Positions 52,251-62,524 are shown, counted from the stretch's first letter. The stretch is 64,000 bases of DNA from Lapidilactobacillus dextrinicus DSM 20335 (GCF_001436095.1 NZ_AYYK01000008.1:124295-188294), one strand, 5' to 3'. Notes: generated from the letters alone by a model not told the origin. A program made the numbers and translations.

Positions 52251-54251
52251 ATGAAGTGGCAGAAGAAGGGCTTGCTCACTGCAATGTTAGTGGGGATCGC
52301 TTTAATGGGAGCAGCTTGTGGTAATAAATCCAGCTCAAGTAGTAGTAATAGTAAGACTAGCGAGTACAATTATGTTTACTCAACAGATCCAGATAATTTT
52401 GACTATACTGTAACATCACGGGCAACTAACAGTGATCACTTGGTTAACTTTGTTAATGGTTTGTTAGAAAATGATAAGTATGGTCGTTTAGTTGGGGCCA
52501 TGGCTAAGTCATGGGATGTTAGTAAGGATGGTAAAACCTATACCTATCATTTACGTAACAACATTAACTGGGTTGATAGTCAAGGCAACCCTTATGCCAA
52601 GGTCACGGCTAAAGATTTTGTGACCGGGTTGAAACACGCCGTTGATGCTAAATCTGAAACTTTATATATTGTTCAAAATAGTATTGTTGGTTTGAATGAT
52701 TACGCGAGTGGTAAAACCAAAGACTTCTCTAAAGTTGGGGTTAAAGCTTTAGATGATAAAACCGTTCAATATACTTTGAATAAACCTGAAAACTATTGGA
52801 ATTCTAAATTAACCTATGGCGTTATGTACCCTGTTAATGCTAAATTCTTAAAATCACAGGGTAAAAACTTTGGTAATGCTTCAACGAACGGTATTCTTTA
52901 CAACGGACCATTCATTCTTTCAAACTTCACTTCTAAATCAGTCATTGAGTATAAGAAGAATGCCAATTATTGGGATAAGAAACACGTGTATTTAAACGAT
53001 ATCAAATTAACTTATAACGATGGTAGTAACCCGGATGGCTTGTATAAGTCATACATTAAAGGTGATTTCACACAATCACGTGTTTATCCAACGTCAGCTG
53101 ATTATAAGAATGTTGTTAAGAACAGTAAGGATAATATCATCTGGGGCGACCAAGATTCTTCAAATTATGGCTTTGTCTTTAACCTAAATCGTCAAAGTTA
53201 TAACGCAACTTCTAAGAAAACTACAAAAGCTAAAGAAGACGCAAAGAAAGCAATTTTAAATCGTAATTTCCGTTTGGCTATTCGCTTTGGTTTTAATAAA
53301 GCTGCCTATAATGCCCAATCAACTGGTAATGATGGTGCTGCTAAATCATTACGTAATGAATTAACACCACCAAGCTTCGTACAAGTTGATGGTAAAGATT
53401 ATGGTGATGCTGTTGCCAAAGATTTGGCTCAATATGACTCAGCAGCATTTGGTAATGTTAATTTAGCTGATGCGCAAGATGGCACCTACGATCCTGCTAA
53501 AGCTAAAGAATATTTTGCTAAGGCTAAAAAGGAATTACAAGCGCAAGGCGTTTCGTTCCCAATTCACTTAGATTTACCTGCTGATCAAAAAGCGGCGTTG
53601 ACGTTAAATAAAGCTAAGTCATTCAAGAGTACAGTTGAAAAGAACTTAGGCAAAAATAATGTTGTCGTTGATATTCAATTGTTATCTGAAGATAAATATC
53701 TAGCAGCAACTTACCAAGCAACAACTGCTGCGGCTAGTGATTACGATATTAGTAATGCTTCAGGTTGGACACCAGATTTTGAAGATCCTTCTTCATATTT
53801 GGAAATCTACAATCCTAATTCAGGTTCTAATTTAATGAATTTAGGCTTAGATGTTGGTGCTTCTAAGACTGCCGGTGATGCCGCAGCTAAGAAAGCAATT
53901 AATATGTCTGAATATGGTGATTTATTAGCTAAGGCAGATGCGATTACCGATGATACTAATGCTCGTTATGCCGCTTTTGCTAAAGCCGAAGCTTGGTTAT
54001 TAAATAGTGGTATTCAAATTACAACGAACTCACAAGGTGGTACACCAGTCGTAACAAACGTTGTTCCTTATACAGGTATTTATGCCCAATCTGGTCTGTA
54101 TTCATCAAGTAATTCTCAACCAGGCATCAGTGCATCTTATAAAGGTGTTAAGTTACAAGCTAAGCCAGTAACAATTACCCAACAAAATAAAGCACATAAA
54201 GCTTGGTTAGCTAAGCGTGCAGAAATCGCTAAAGAAGAAGCTTCTAAATAA
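52251..54251 (+). CDS. oppA: Oligopeptide-binding lipoprotein OppA, copy 2
   Basis: A 666-residue paralogue of copy 1, collinear over its length; the mature N-terminus YVYSTDPDNFDYTVTSRATN is identical. The signal peptide MKWQKKGLLTAMLVGIALMG ends in a lipobox GAAC (Cys23), followed by a Ser-rich linker. The C-terminal AEAWLLNSGIQITTNSQGGT region also matches copy 1. Lies directly before oppB with only an attenuating hairpin between. Peptide-preference differences from copy 1 are not deducible. Confidence 0.93.
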   Translation: MKWQKKGLLTAMLVGIALMGAACGNKSSSSSSNSKTSEYNYVYSTDPDNFDYTVTSRATNSDHLVNFVNGLLENDKYGRLVGAMAKSWDVSKDGKTYTYHLRNNINWVDSQGNPYAKVTAKDFVTGLKHAVDAKSETLYIVQNSIVGLNDYASGKTKDFSKVGVKALDDKTVQYTLNKPENYWNSKLTYGVMYPVNAKFLKSQGKNFGNASTNGILYNGPFILSNFTSKSVIEYKKNANYWDKKHVYLNDIKLTYNDGSNPDGLYKSYIKGDFTQSRVYPTSADYKNVVKNSKDNIIWGDQDSSNYGFVFNLNRQSYNATSKKTTKAKEDAKKAILNRNFRLAIRFGFNKAAYNAQSTGNDGAAKSLRNELTPPSFVQVDGKDYGDAVAKDLAQYDSAAFGNVNLADAQDGTYDPAKAKEYFAKAKKELQAQGVSFPIHLDLPADQKAALTLNKAKSFKSTVEKNLGKNNVVVDIQLLSEDKYLAATYQATTAAASDYDISNASGWTPDFEDPSSYLEIYNPNSGSNLMNLGLDVGASKTAGDAAAKKAINMSEYGDLLAKADAITDDTNARYAAFAKAEAWLLNSGIQITTNSQGGTPVVTNVVPYTGIYAQSGLYSSSNSQPGISASYKGVKLQAKPVTITQQNKAHKAWLAKRAEIAKEEASK

Positions 54252-54278
54252 TTAAGCACTATTAAAGATGGAGGGGAG

Positions 54279-54305
54279 AAGGCTAGCGTTTTACTAGCCT
54301 TTTTT
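54279..54305 (+). terminator. Attenuator-type terminator between oppA2 and oppB
   Basis: AAGGCTAG/CTAGCCTT with a 7-base loop and T run, 27 bases after the oppA2 stop. No separate promoter for oppB is evident, so partial termination probably keeps OppA in excess over OppBCDF. Confidence 0.8.
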
Positions 54306-54335
54306 CGTAAATATAACAAGGAGGAGACAATTGAT

Positions 54336-55823
54336 ATGAAGAAATACTTATTTTTCCGGATAATCCGATCAATTGTCAGTATCTTTTTAGTAACAACGTT
54401 GACTTATATCATCATTTATTCGTTAGTGCCAAGACGCGATGTTTTCAAAAATGATGCTATGGTCAGCAAACTAAAATCAGATCCTGATAAGTTGACCGAC
54501 TACATGGATAATGCTTATAGCAAGATGAACTATATCGAATATTTAGATACAAAATCATTAATTGCAAAAGCCAGCACTAAGGACAAAGAAGTCACTTCTG
54601 CACATACGGCTGAAAATAAAAAAGCAATTGATGCCTGGGCTAAGAAAAATGGCTTTAAGGTTCATCGCTATGAAGAGAGTAAGGATTATTACGCCACGCG
54701 TGACTTGCCCTTATTGGAGCGATTAGGCCGTTTTTACGGCAATCTAATTGAGATTGATCATCCTTGGGCAGTGAAAGATCCTAAAAATCCTAATTTAAAA
54801 CGTTACTTACGTTTTGAAAATGATAAATTAGCAGGATTTGCGTTAGTCGGTTCAGGAACGAAGTACAGATATCAAATTTACTTCAATAGTTCCTTCCCCT
54901 TTATCCACCAAAATATTATTCATATCAATTTAGGAACCTCTTATCCAACTTATGCTGGATTACCTGTTTCTAGCGTATTAGGCCAACGTCAAGGCCAAGC
55001 TGTTTCAAAAGAATATACTTTCTCTAATGGTCAAAAATTAAATAGTTCTGATAATATTTACTCACGCCAATATCAACCTGTTGCTAAGCAAGATGACATG
55101 GCCAGAGAACGTTACGGTGATTACTACACTAAGACGAGTCAGAACTATGCGGATCCTTCCATGATTGGTACCTCATTCAAATCAGGAATGATCGCCTTAT
55201 TGATTACTTATATTATCTCGATTCCGATGGCGATTTTGATGGCACGTTTCAAAGGTCGACTCTTTGATAAAATTGGTACTGGGATTGTCACTGTTTTAAT
55301 TTCTGTACCAAGTTTGGCCTTCATATATGCTTTCCGTTATGTCGGTAGTGCTGCATTTGGTTTCCCAGATTCATTCCCAACATTAGGGGCAGAAAATATT
55401 AATTCTTGGGTATTACCAACCTTCATCTTAGGCTTCTTATCAGTTTCTAGTATGGTGATCTGGTTCAGACGTTATATGATTGATCAACAATCATCGGACT
55501 ATGTTAAGTTTGCTAAAGCTAAGGGACTTGACGATGGCGAGATTTATCGGAAACATATCCTCAAAAACGCGTCAATTCCAATTGTCCAAGGTATTCCTGG
55601 CCAGATCATTGGCTTAATTACTGGGGCAACAATGACTGAAACGATTTTCGCAATGCCTGGTATGGGTAAAATGTTACCTGACTCAATCATTGCTCATAAT
55701 AACCCGCTAGTAATTTCATTAGTCTTCATTTTCACAACAATTGCAGTCTTCTCTGTGCTATTAGGTGATATTTTGATGACGCTAGTTGATCCACGAATCA
55801 AACTTGAGACGGGAGATGATTAA
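54336..55823 (+). CDS. oppB: Oligopeptide ABC transporter permease OppB (AmiC type)
   Basis: A 495-residue permease. Helix 1 (IIRSIVSIFLVTTLTYIIIY) is followed by a large external insertion (about residues 30-285) typical of AmiC-like OppB proteins, longer than E. coli OppB. Helices then follow and the inner-face loop YVKFAKAKGLDDGEIYRKHI is the EAA-type motif that contacts the ATPases. It forms the pore with OppC, and the gene begins oppBCDF. Confidence 0.93.
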   Translation: MKKYLFFRIIRSIVSIFLVTTLTYIIIYSLVPRRDVFKNDAMVSKLKSDPDKLTDYMDNAYSKMNYIEYLDTKSLIAKASTKDKEVTSAHTAENKKAIDAWAKKNGFKVHRYEESKDYYATRDLPLLERLGRFYGNLIEIDHPWAVKDPKNPNLKRYLRFENDKLAGFALVGSGTKYRYQIYFNSSFPFIHQNIIHINLGTSYPTYAGLPVSSVLGQRQGQAVSKEYTFSNGQKLNSSDNIYSRQYQPVAKQDDMARERYGDYYTKTSQNYADPSMIGTSFKSGMIALLITYIISIPMAILMARFKGRLFDKIGTGIVTVLISVPSLAFIYAFRYVGSAAFGFPDSFPTLGAENINSWVLPTFILGFLSVSSMVIWFRRYMIDQQSSDYVKFAKAKGLDDGEIYRKHILKNASIPIVQGIPGQIIGLITGATMTETIFAMPGMGKMLPDSIIAHNNPLVISLVFIFTTIAVFSVLLGDILMTLVDPRIKLETGDD

Positions 55824-55825
55824 CA

Positions 55826-56767
55826 GTGGCAGACACAACAAATAAATTAAACCATGATGATGATTTCACACTTGTTGAAGTTGATAATCGGATTACCGAA
55901 AAGATCGACACACCTAAGTACTCTTACTGGGGGTCTGTCGCTAAACAATTCTTCTCTAATAAAGTCACAATTGCGATGCTGATTTTGGTTATCATTATCT
56001 TATTGATGTCGTTTATTCAACCACTATTTAGTGGTTATAACTTAATGGATGTTTCTAAGGTTAATGATTTTGCTGCTCGTTACAATTGGCCTAATGCTAC
56101 CTACTGGTTTGGTACTGATGCTGATGGTAAGTCGTTATTTGATGCCATTTGGGCAGGTGCACGAACTTCAATCTCTATTGGTGTGATTGCAACTTTAATT
56201 ACGACTTTTATTGGGGTCGTTGTTGGTGCCGTTTGGGGTAGTTCTAAGAAAATTGATCGATTCATGTTGGAACTTTACAATATTATTTCTAACGTGCCTT
56301 TACTGTTAATTATTATTGTTTTGTCTTATACCTTTGGTAATGGTTTTTGGAATTTAATCTTTGCCATGACTGTAACGAGTTGGTTAAGTACGGCTTACTT
56401 CATTCGGGTTCAGGTTATGATTATGCGTGATCGCGAATATAATGTGGCTTCACGAACATTGGGTACACCAATGAATCGTTTAATCATTCGTAACATCTTG
56501 CCATATTTAACGTCAGTTATTGTGACACAGATTTCTCAACTATTACCTTCGTTCATTGGTTACGAAGTATTCTTATCATTCTTAGGTGTTGGTTTGAGTC
56601 CAGACGTTCCTTCTTTAGGTCGTTTGATCTCTCAATATTCGCCTTACATGACAAGTTATTCTTACTTATTCTGGTTACCAGTTTTAGTATTAGCGATGAT
56701 TACAGTCTCACTGTATATTGTTGGTCAGAACTTAGCTGATGCCTCAGATCCAAGAACTCATATGTAG
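55826..56767 (+). CDS. oppC: Oligopeptide ABC transporter permease OppC
   Basis: A 313-residue permease with six helices. The N-terminal cytosolic tail (FTLVEVDNRITEKID) precedes helix 1, FGTDADGKSLFDAIWAGART is the conserved external-facing stretch and the EAA loop is YNVASRTLGTPMNRLIIRNI. Starts two bases after the oppB stop. Partner of OppB. Confidence 0.93.
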   Translation: MADTTNKLNHDDDFTLVEVDNRITEKIDTPKYSYWGSVAKQFFSNKVTIAMLILVIIILLMSFIQPLFSGYNLMDVSKVNDFAARYNWPNATYWFGTDADGKSLFDAIWAGARTSISIGVIATLITTFIGVVVGAVWGSSKKIDRFMLELYNIISNVPLLLIIIVLSYTFGNGFWNLIFAMTVTSWLSTAYFIRVQVMIMRDREYNVASRTLGTPMNRLIIRNILPYLTSVIVTQISQLLPSFIGYEVFLSFLGVGLSPDVPSLGRLISQYSPYMTSYSYLFWLPVLVLAMITVSLYIVGQNLADASDPRTHM

Positions 56768-56781
56768 AAAGGAGAACATTT

Positions 56782-57882
56782 ATGTCTGACGATGCAAAAA
56801 GTATTTTAAGCGTGAAAGATTTATCAGTCGGCTTCAAAGTTCGTGGCCGCAAATTAAGGGCCATTCGTAATGTTTCTCTGGAACTACATGACCAAGAAAT
56901 ATTAGCGATTGTTGGTGAGTCTGGTTCAGGTAAGTCGGTTTTAACTAAAACCTTTACCGGGATGTTAGAGTCCAACGGTGGGATTACTCACGGGACAATT
57001 GATTATGATGGCAAACGCCTCAGCGATTTAAAGAAAGACAAGGACTGGATTGGGATTCGTGGTAAGGAAATTGCGACTATTTTCCAAGATCCCATGACTA
57101 GTCTTGATCCTATCAAAACGATTGGCTCACAAATTTCTGAAGTTATTATCAAACATCAAGGTAAATCCGCTAAAGAAGCCAAAAAACTAGCGATTGATTT
57201 AATGGCTCGTACAGGAATTCCTAATGCAGCTGACCGTTATAACGAATATCCATTTGAATATTCTGGTGGTATGCGACAACGGATGGTTATCGCCATTGCC
57301 TTGGCTTGTCGGCCTAAGGTTTTGATTTGTGATGAACCAACGACAGCCTTGGATGTTACAATTCAGGCGCAAATTTTAGATTTGATTAAAGAATTACAAA
57401 AAGAATATCATTTCACGACGATTTTTATCACGCATGATTTGGGTGTTGTGGCTTCAATTGCCGATCGCATCGCCGTTATGTACTCCGGTCAAATTATCGA
57501 ATATGGTAAGGCTGATGAGATTTTCTATAATCCGCGCCACCCCTATACATGGAGTTTATTGTCATCATTACCACAGTTAGCAACACGTGGCGGTGAATTA
57601 TTCTCTATTCCGGGTACGCCACCATCTTTGTATAAAGATATTAAAGGTGATGCTTTTGCACCACGTAATCCTTATGCGATGAAGATTGACTTTGAAGAAG
57701 AGCCGCCAATGTTTAAAGTAACAGAGACACATTATGCTAAAACTTGGTTGCTTGATCCAAGAGCACCAAAAGTTGAAAAGCCTAGTTTAATTCAGAATCT
57801 ACACCAACGTTTCTTGGATATGCAGGCTTCAGATGCTGCTGCAAAACTAGAAATGGGAGGTGGCTCAGATGACGATGAGTAA
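56782..57882 (+). CDS. oppD: Oligopeptide ABC transporter ATPase OppD
   Basis: A 366-residue ATPase. Walker [11 protein letters not shown] (around residue 46), Q-loop in [12 protein letters not shown], signature [12 protein letters not shown] and Walker [13 protein letters not shown] are complete, as is the C-terminal oligo_HPY-type region ([18 protein letters not shown]). It lies 14 bases after oppC and overlaps oppF by 14 bases. Confidence 0.95.
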   Translation: MSDDAKSILSVKDLSVGFKVRGRKLRAIRNVSLELHDQEILAIVGESGSGKSVLTKTFTGMLESNGGITHGTIDYDGKRLSDLKKDKDWIGIRGKEIATIFQDPMTSLDPIKTIGSQISEVIIKHQGKSAKEAKKLAIDLMARTGIPNAADRYNEYPFEYSGGMRQRMVIAIALACRPKVLICDEPTTALDVTIQAQILDLIKELQKEYHFTTIFITHDLGVVASIADRIAVMYSGQIIEYGKADEIFYNPRHPYTWSLLSSLPQLATRGGELFSIPGTPPSLYKDIKGDAFAPRNPYAMKIDFEEEPPMFKVTETHYAKTWLLDPRAPKVEKPSLIQNLHQRFLDMQASDAAAKLEMGGGSDDDE

Positions 57883-58828
57883 AGATAAGGACGTATTACT
57901 TTCAGCTAAAGATTTGGAAATTTCTTTTGGCTCTGGTAAGAATAAGTTTGTCGCAGTCAAAAATGCCAACTTCGATATTTATCGAGGCGAAACTTTTGCC
58001 TTAGTAGGTGAATCAGGTTCTGGGAAGACAACTATTGGTCGTGCCATCATGGGTATTACACCAACTAGTGACGGCGACATTATTTTCAATGGCGAAAAGA
58101 TCAATAAGCCTAAGCTAAGTAACGAAGAAAAACATAACTTAACGCGAAAAATTCAAATGATTTTCCAGGATCCCCAAGCGTCTTTAAATGAACGGGCCAC
58201 AATCGATTATATTATTTCGGAAGGTCTTATTAATTTTCATCTGTTCAAAAATGAAAAAGACCGCGTTGATAAAGTGACGCAAATGATTGAGTCGGTTGGG
58301 CTATTGCCTGAACATTTATATCGTTATCCGCATGAATTCTCTGGTGGCCAGCGGCAGCGGATTGGGATTGCACGGGCATTAATTATGGAACCAGAATTAA
58401 TCGTCGCTGATGAACCAATCTCGGCTTTAGATGTGTCAATTCGGGCGCAAGTATTAAACTTGCTGAAGAAATTCCAACGGGAAGACAATTTAACTTATTT
58501 GTTTATTGCCCATGATTTATCAGTAGTGCGCTTTATTTCTGATCGCATCGCCGTGATTCACTTAGGACAAATTGTTGAACTGGCAGAAACGGAAGAATTA
58601 TTCACTAATCCAATTCATCCGTATACTCGAGCACTTCTTTCGGCAGTGCCGGTACCAGATCCTGCCTTAGCTAAGCAAAAGAAATTAACGGTTTATGATA
58701 TGAGCGTACACCATTATGAGACCGATAAACCGAAATTTGTTGAGATTAGACCAGGACACTTCGTCTGGGCTAATCAACAAGAAGAGGATCTTTATCGCAA
58801 TCGTTTGGCTAAAGCACATGCTCATTAG
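57869..58828 (+). CDS. oppF: Oligopeptide ABC transporter ATPase OppF
   Basis: A 319-residue ATPase with Walker [11 protein letters not shown], signature [12 protein letters not shown], Walker [13 protein letters not shown] and [14 protein letters not shown] region. GGAGG lies eight bases before the ATG at 57869; a frame start at 57860 overlaps it. Pairs with OppD. Confidence 0.95.
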   Translation: MTMSKDKDVLLSAKDLEISFGSGKNKFVAVKNANFDIYRGETFALVGESGSGKTTIGRAIMGITPTSDGDIIFNGEKINKPKLSNEEKHNLTRKIQMIFQDPQASLNERATIDYIISEGLINFHLFKNEKDRVDKVTQMIESVGLLPEHLYRYPHEFSGGQRQRIGIARALIMEPELIVADEPISALDVSIRAQVLNLLKKFQREDNLTYLFIAHDLSVVRFISDRIAVIHLGQIVELAETEELFTNPIHPYTRALLSAVPVPDPALAKQKKLTVYDMSVHHYETDKPKFVEIRPGHFVWANQQEEDLYRNRLAKAHAH

Positions 58829-58832
58829 CCAT

Positions 58833-58871
58833 TAAAAAAGAGTTGGCCATTATAGGTCAGTTCTTTTTTTA
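58833..58871 (+). terminator. opp operon terminator
   Basis: AAAAAGAGTTGGCC pairs with GGTCAGTTCTTTTT including G-U pairs; T run follows. Confidence 0.75.
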
Positions 58872-58924
58872 TTGTTGAATCTGGGTACTTTCTGAGAAAA
58901 AATAAAAATCTTTAATTAAAATGC

Positions 58925-58953
58925 TTGACAGTCGATTTATCCTCAGGTAAAGT
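58925..58953 (+). promoter_or_regulatory. Promoter of the T-box-metQNI unit
   Basis: TTGACA (58925-58930) and TAAAGT (58948-58953), spacer 17, placed about 90 bases before the T-box stem I. Confidence 0.65.
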
Positions 58954-59035
58954 TAAGCCAATATAAAAATTCATTTTGTAAACAAATTGAACGAGTAAGT
59001 AAATTGATTAAGACTGTACAGAAAACTTGTATTTG

Positions 59036-59256
59036 ATGAGAGCAAGGTAGTTATGATCTTTTGAAAATGGCTCGGTGATTGGCATCGCTGAACGAAAGTA
59101 AAGTGATGATGGCTTGGCACTCATTATCGTGCACGCGTATCGAAGTATTCCGGATGCTTCCGTACGTTGGCGAGGAGTTAACTGCAAAGCTGGCTCGAAT
59201 TAGAATGGTAATCACGACAGAGTTCGTTTCTATTAATTTAGAAACGGGCTCTTTTT
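59036..59256 (+). ncRNA. Methionine-specific T-box leader upstream of metQ
   Basis: The 475-base gap before metQ has the ordered parts of a T-box. Stem I base: GAGAGCAAG (59038-59046) opposite CTTGGCACTC (59113-59122). AG-bulge/distal-loop-like GGTGATTGGCATCGC is at 59084-59098. In the specifier position, 59105-59111 reads GATGATG, giving two overlapping Met ATG candidates. T-box-like AGAATGGTAATCACGA (59202-59217) carries UGGU to pair with the tRNA ACCA end. Terminator AGAGTTCGTTTCT/AGAAACGGGCTCT (59219-59251) with T run follows. Uncharged tRNA-Met should permit transcription of metQNI. Stem I boundaries are approximate. Confidence 0.75.
59219..59256 (+). terminator. T-box terminator hairpin
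   Basis: A 13-bp stem with two G-U pairs, 8-base loop and five T; its 5' side competes with the T-box antiterminator. Confidence 0.85.
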
Positions 59257-59303
59257 ATTTACAAAAATTTTTATGAAGATTGAAATTAATGGGGGAAATT
59301 AAA

Positions 59304-60128
59304 ATGAAACAAACAATTAAAAAAATATTAGCAGGAACAACAGTTTTATTAGCAGGATTGATTGTAGCAGGTTGTGGCAAACAAGCCGCGGCTAAAAATA
59401 CAACAACTGTCAAGGTAGGTATCATGAGTTCTGATGAAGACATTTGGAAACCGATAGCAGCTAAATTAAAAAAACAGAATATTAATTTGGAATTAAAAGA
59501 ATTCTCTGACTACAACACACCAAATAAAGCTTTAACAGATCATCAAATTGATCTAAATGCTTTCCAACACTACAACTTCTTAAATAGTTGGAATAAAGCA
59601 CATAAAACAAATATTGTTGTAGTTGGGCAGACCTATATTGCGCCATTAAATCTTTATTCAACGAAGATTAACAGTCTAAAAGCAATTAAAAAAGGCGATG
59701 AAATTACTGTTCCTAATGATGCCACTAATGAAGGTCGGGCATTAAATGTGTTAGAAGAGGCTAAATTAATTACTTTGAAGAAAAATGTAGCATTGCCTAC
59801 GGTTAAAGATATCGTTAAAAATCCCAAACATTTAAAAATTACCGAATTAGAAAGCGATCAGACGGCGCGCTCCTTATCAGATGCCACTGCTGCAATTGTA
59901 ACGAATGATGTTTCTGCTAATGCAGGATTAAAGTTAGATGACGCAATCTATCAAGAAACAGTCAATGAACGCTCTAAACAATGGATTAATATTATCGCGG
60001 CTAACAAAAAAGATCAGAACAACAAGGCCTATAAAAAAGTTGTCAAGGCTTACCAAACAGCAGCGACAGCTAAAGCAATTGTCAAAGTATATAAAGGTAC
60101 GGCCGAACCGGTTTGGACTAACAAGTAA
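59304..60128 (+). CDS. metQ: D/L-methionine ABC transporter substrate-binding lipoprotein
   Basis: A 274-residue NlpA/MetQ-type lipoprotein. The signal peptide ends in VAGC (Cys25), then VKVGIMSSDEDIWKPIAAKL and the substrate site FSDYNTPNKALTDHQIDLNA, with FQHYNFL, the classical MetQ motifs. The ATG at 59304 has GGGGGA upstream; longer frames are excluded by the T-box terminator spacing. First gene of metQNI, under T-box control. Confidence 0.94.
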   Translation: MKQTIKKILAGTTVLLAGLIVAGCGKQAAAKNTTTVKVGIMSSDEDIWKPIAAKLKKQNINLELKEFSDYNTPNKALTDHQIDLNAFQHYNFLNSWNKAHKTNIVVVGQTYIAPLNLYSTKINSLKAIKKGDEITVPNDATNEGRALNVLEEAKLITLKKNVALPTVKDIVKNPKHLKITELESDQTARSLSDATAAIVTNDVSANAGLKLDDAIYQETVNERSKQWINIIAANKKDQNNKAYKKVVKAYQTAATAKAIVKVYKGTAEPVWTNK

Positions 60129-60250
60129 ATTTATGCTAGTTTACGTAGAATGTATTAACAATTGTAACAAAGAATTGAAGTACTTCGTGTAAACACAGAA
60201 AAGAGCGGATTTGAAAAGTCTGGATAGTTACCTGAAAGGATAGATGATTT

Positions 60251-61321
60251 TTGAGTGATCAACCAATTATTGAATTAAAAAATATTGATGTGATTTTCAA
60301 AGAGCCTGAGCGTGAAGTTCGAGCAGTTGATGACGTACAGTTGTCAATTAATAAGGGCGATATCTTTGGTATTGTTGGCTATTCTGGTGCCGGGAAGTCA
60401 ACATTAGTGCGAGTGATCAACCTTTTACAGCGCCCAACTAATCAAGCGGCAGTGGTTAAAGTTAATGGTGCCGACTTATTAAAACTTAACGCTAAGGAGT
60501 TACGAACTAAACGCCGTAAGATTGGCATGATCTTTCAACATTTTAATTTGATGAACGCGTTGACGATTGCCGATAATGTTGACTTTGCTTTAAAGAAATC
60601 TGGCTTATCTAAAGTAGAACGACAACAGCGTGTTGCTGAACTTTTAGAACTAGTTGGCTTAGCTGATAAAAGTCATGATTATCCAAGTCAATTATCCGGT
60701 GGGCAAAAACAACGGGTCGGGATTGCTCGAGCGTTGGCGAATCGTCCAGATATTTTAATTTCAGATGAAGCAACTAGTGCACTGGATCCTAAAACTACTG
60801 CTTCGATTTTGGGCTTATTAGCAGATTTGAATCGCAAATTAGGATTAACCATTGTATTGATTACCCACGAAATGGACGCGGTTAAACAAATTTGTAATCG
60901 CGTTGCAGTTATGGATGCAGGTAAAGTAATCGAAGAAGGAGACTTATTACAAGTTTTCAGTCAACCGCGTGCTGAATTAACGAAAGATTTCATTGATACC
61001 ACCACACATATTCAATCGTCTCTTGCTGTGGTGGAACAACAAGCAATTGTGCAAAATCTTCAACCAGGAGAGGTACTAGTTCAATTGGGCTATGTTGGTG
61101 CAGCAACTGATCAACCACTCATTACAACGTTATATAAGCAATTTAATGTGAGTGCGAATATTTTATTCGGTAATTTGGAGATTTTACAAGATACACCGGT
61201 TGGACAATTATTAGTTGTTCTATCAGGAACACCTAAAGAAACACAGCAAGCTTTACGCTTCATGCAGGAAAACGATGTTCAAGTGACAGTGCTTAAATCT
61301 GGTGATAAGGGGGGCAACTAA
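60251..61321 (+). CDS. metN: Methionine ABC transporter ATP-binding protein
   Basis: A 356-residue ATPase. Walker [11 protein letters not shown], signature [12 protein letters not shown], Walker [14 protein letters not shown]. The last ~100 residues form the NIL (ACT-like) domain that binds methionine and inhibits transport. Starts with TTG after AAAGGA (ten bases away). It abuts metI, sharing no spacer. A 122-base gap separates it from metQ. Confidence 0.95.
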   Translation: MSDQPIIELKNIDVIFKEPEREVRAVDDVQLSINKGDIFGIVGYSGAGKSTLVRVINLLQRPTNQAAVVKVNGADLLKLNAKELRTKRRKIGMIFQHFNLMNALTIADNVDFALKKSGLSKVERQQRVAELLELVGLADKSHDYPSQLSGGQKQRVGIARALANRPDILISDEATSALDPKTTASILGLLADLNRKLGLTIVLITHEMDAVKQICNRVAVMDAGKVIEEGDLLQVFSQPRAELTKDFIDTTTHIQSSLAVVEQQAIVQNLQPGEVLVQLGYVGAATDQPLITTLYKQFNVSANILFGNLEILQDTPVGQLLVVLSGTPKETQQALRFMQENDVQVTVLKSGDKGGN

Positions 61322-62014
61322 ATGCTTAATTTTTTAAATCAAGTGATGCCTAATGTTGTTGAGAATTGGAGCGGCGATACTGGTATGGTGACAGGTATCT
61401 GGCAAACACTTTATATGACCTTTTGGACGACACTAATTGGTGGTTTAATTGGCCTAGCATTAGGCGTAGCGTTGGTTATTTATGATGAGCAAGGCATTAT
61501 GGCTAATAAGGCTGTTTATAGTATTTTAGATAAATTTGTTAATGTTTTTCGCTCGATTCCCTTTATCATCTTATTATCTGTTGTTTTTCCAATTACGCAG
61601 TTCATTGTTGGCACCACCATTGGACCTAAAGGCGCGTTAGTACCGCTAATCATCGGGACAGCTCCTTTTTATGCACGTCAAGTACAAAACACCTTGGTAC
61701 AAATCGACCCCGGTGTTATCGAATCAGCTGAAGCATTGGGTTATGGACCTTGGACGATTATTACTAAAGTATATTTGCGAGAAGGATTACCGGATTTAAT
61801 TCGGACTTCGGTTTTAACGATTATTTCAATTATTGGTTTAACAGCAATGGCAGGTGCGGTTGGTGCTGGCGGTCTAGGCTATATTGCCGTTAGCAAAGGC
61901 TACCAACGTTATCAAAATGATATTACGATTGTGGCAACGCTGTTGATTTTAGTGATTGTCTTTATTATTCAAGGCTTGGGCGATTTATGGGCGAAAAAAA
62001 TTGATCATCGCTGA
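61322..62014 (+). CDS. metI: Methionine ABC transporter permease
   Basis: A 230-residue permease with five helices. The central loop ESAEALGYGPWTIITKVYLR is the EAA motif contacting MetN, and SIIGLTAMAGAVGAGGLGYI is the MetI-typical sequence. Begins directly after the metN stop with a GGGGGC-type binding site. Completes the MetNIQ importer. Confidence 0.95.
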   Translation: MLNFLNQVMPNVVENWSGDTGMVTGIWQTLYMTFWTTLIGGLIGLALGVALVIYDEQGIMANKAVYSILDKFVNVFRSIPFIILLSVVFPITQFIVGTTIGPKGALVPLIIGTAPFYARQVQNTLVQIDPGVIESAEALGYGPWTIITKVYLREGLPDLIRTSVLTIISIIGLTAMAGAVGAGGLGYIAVSKGYQRYQNDITIVATLLILVIVFIIQGLGDLWAKKIDHR

Positions 62015-62065
62015 AAGTTGATCATTAATTTTGAATCAACTATTAAGCAGAAGAGTATTGTTATT

Positions 62066-62120
62066 AACCTGCTTAAATTGACAATGTTCCATGTGTAACC
62101 ATTGCTAATTTAAGCAGGTT
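62066..62120 (+). repeat. Long imperfect inverted repeat after metI
   Basis: AACCTGCTTAAATT (62066-62079) and its exact complement (62107-62120) enclose a 2x2 internal loop, a further 5-bp CAATG/CATTG stem and a 13-base loop. It precedes the operon terminator. Confidence 0.6.
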
Positions 62121-62135
62121 TAAAATGGCCAAACA

Positions 62136-62178
62136 AAAAAATAACCTAGCAAATTATTTATTTGCTAGGTTATTTTTT
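62136..62178 (+). terminator. metQNI terminator (bidirectional)
   Basis: A perfect 19-bp stem from AAAAAATAACCTAGCAAAT with a 5-base loop, serving convergent metI and the DUF1801 gene. Confidence 0.9.
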
Positions 62179-62185
62179 GACTTAT

Positions 62186-62524
62186 TTAAACTTGATAGCG
62201 TTGTTTCTGGAACTCAACAATCTTGGTAATCAGTTCTGCTGGCAGAGGTTGATCATAAGGTAATTGAATGGCACCTTTACTCGTCTTATAAGCCTTGAGA
62301 TCATCTTCAAAGGCAATGATTGGTTGTGGTGTCGGATAAAAGCCCAAATGATTTTTTGCGGCGGCAAAATAAACGAGTGTATGACCGCGCCAAAAGCTAG
62401 GCATATCATAAGAAATACGTTCAGTTGCTTTAGGCAATAATTTTTTAAGCAACTCGTACATTTCGGTAGCATAGGAGCGGTGTGCTTCGGGAACCGTTGC
62501 TAGATAATCTGTAATGACCGTCAT
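62186..62524 (-). CDS. DUF1801 (YdhG-like) protein
   Basis: A 112-residue cytosolic protein: ATVPEAHRSYATEMYELLKK, then ISYDMPSFWRGHTLVYFAAAKNHLGFYP, the conserved core of DUF1801 / YdhG-like proteins (related to frataxin-like Fra/YdhG). Biochemistry unclear. The ATG at 62524 has GGAG seven bases before it; the upstream gene's stop overlaps the binding region, so they are coupled. Confidence 0.85.
   Translation of the reverse strand: MTVITDYLATVPEAHRSYATEMYELLKKLLPKATERISYDMPSFWRGHTLVYFAAAKNHLGFYPTPQPIIAFEDDLKAYKTSKGAIQLPYDQPLPAELITKIVEFQKQRYQV

Noticed and set aside
59079-59276. 65-codon open frame upstream of metQ
   Set aside because: It lies entirely in the T-box leader, ends beyond the terminator hairpin and has no ribosome binding site.
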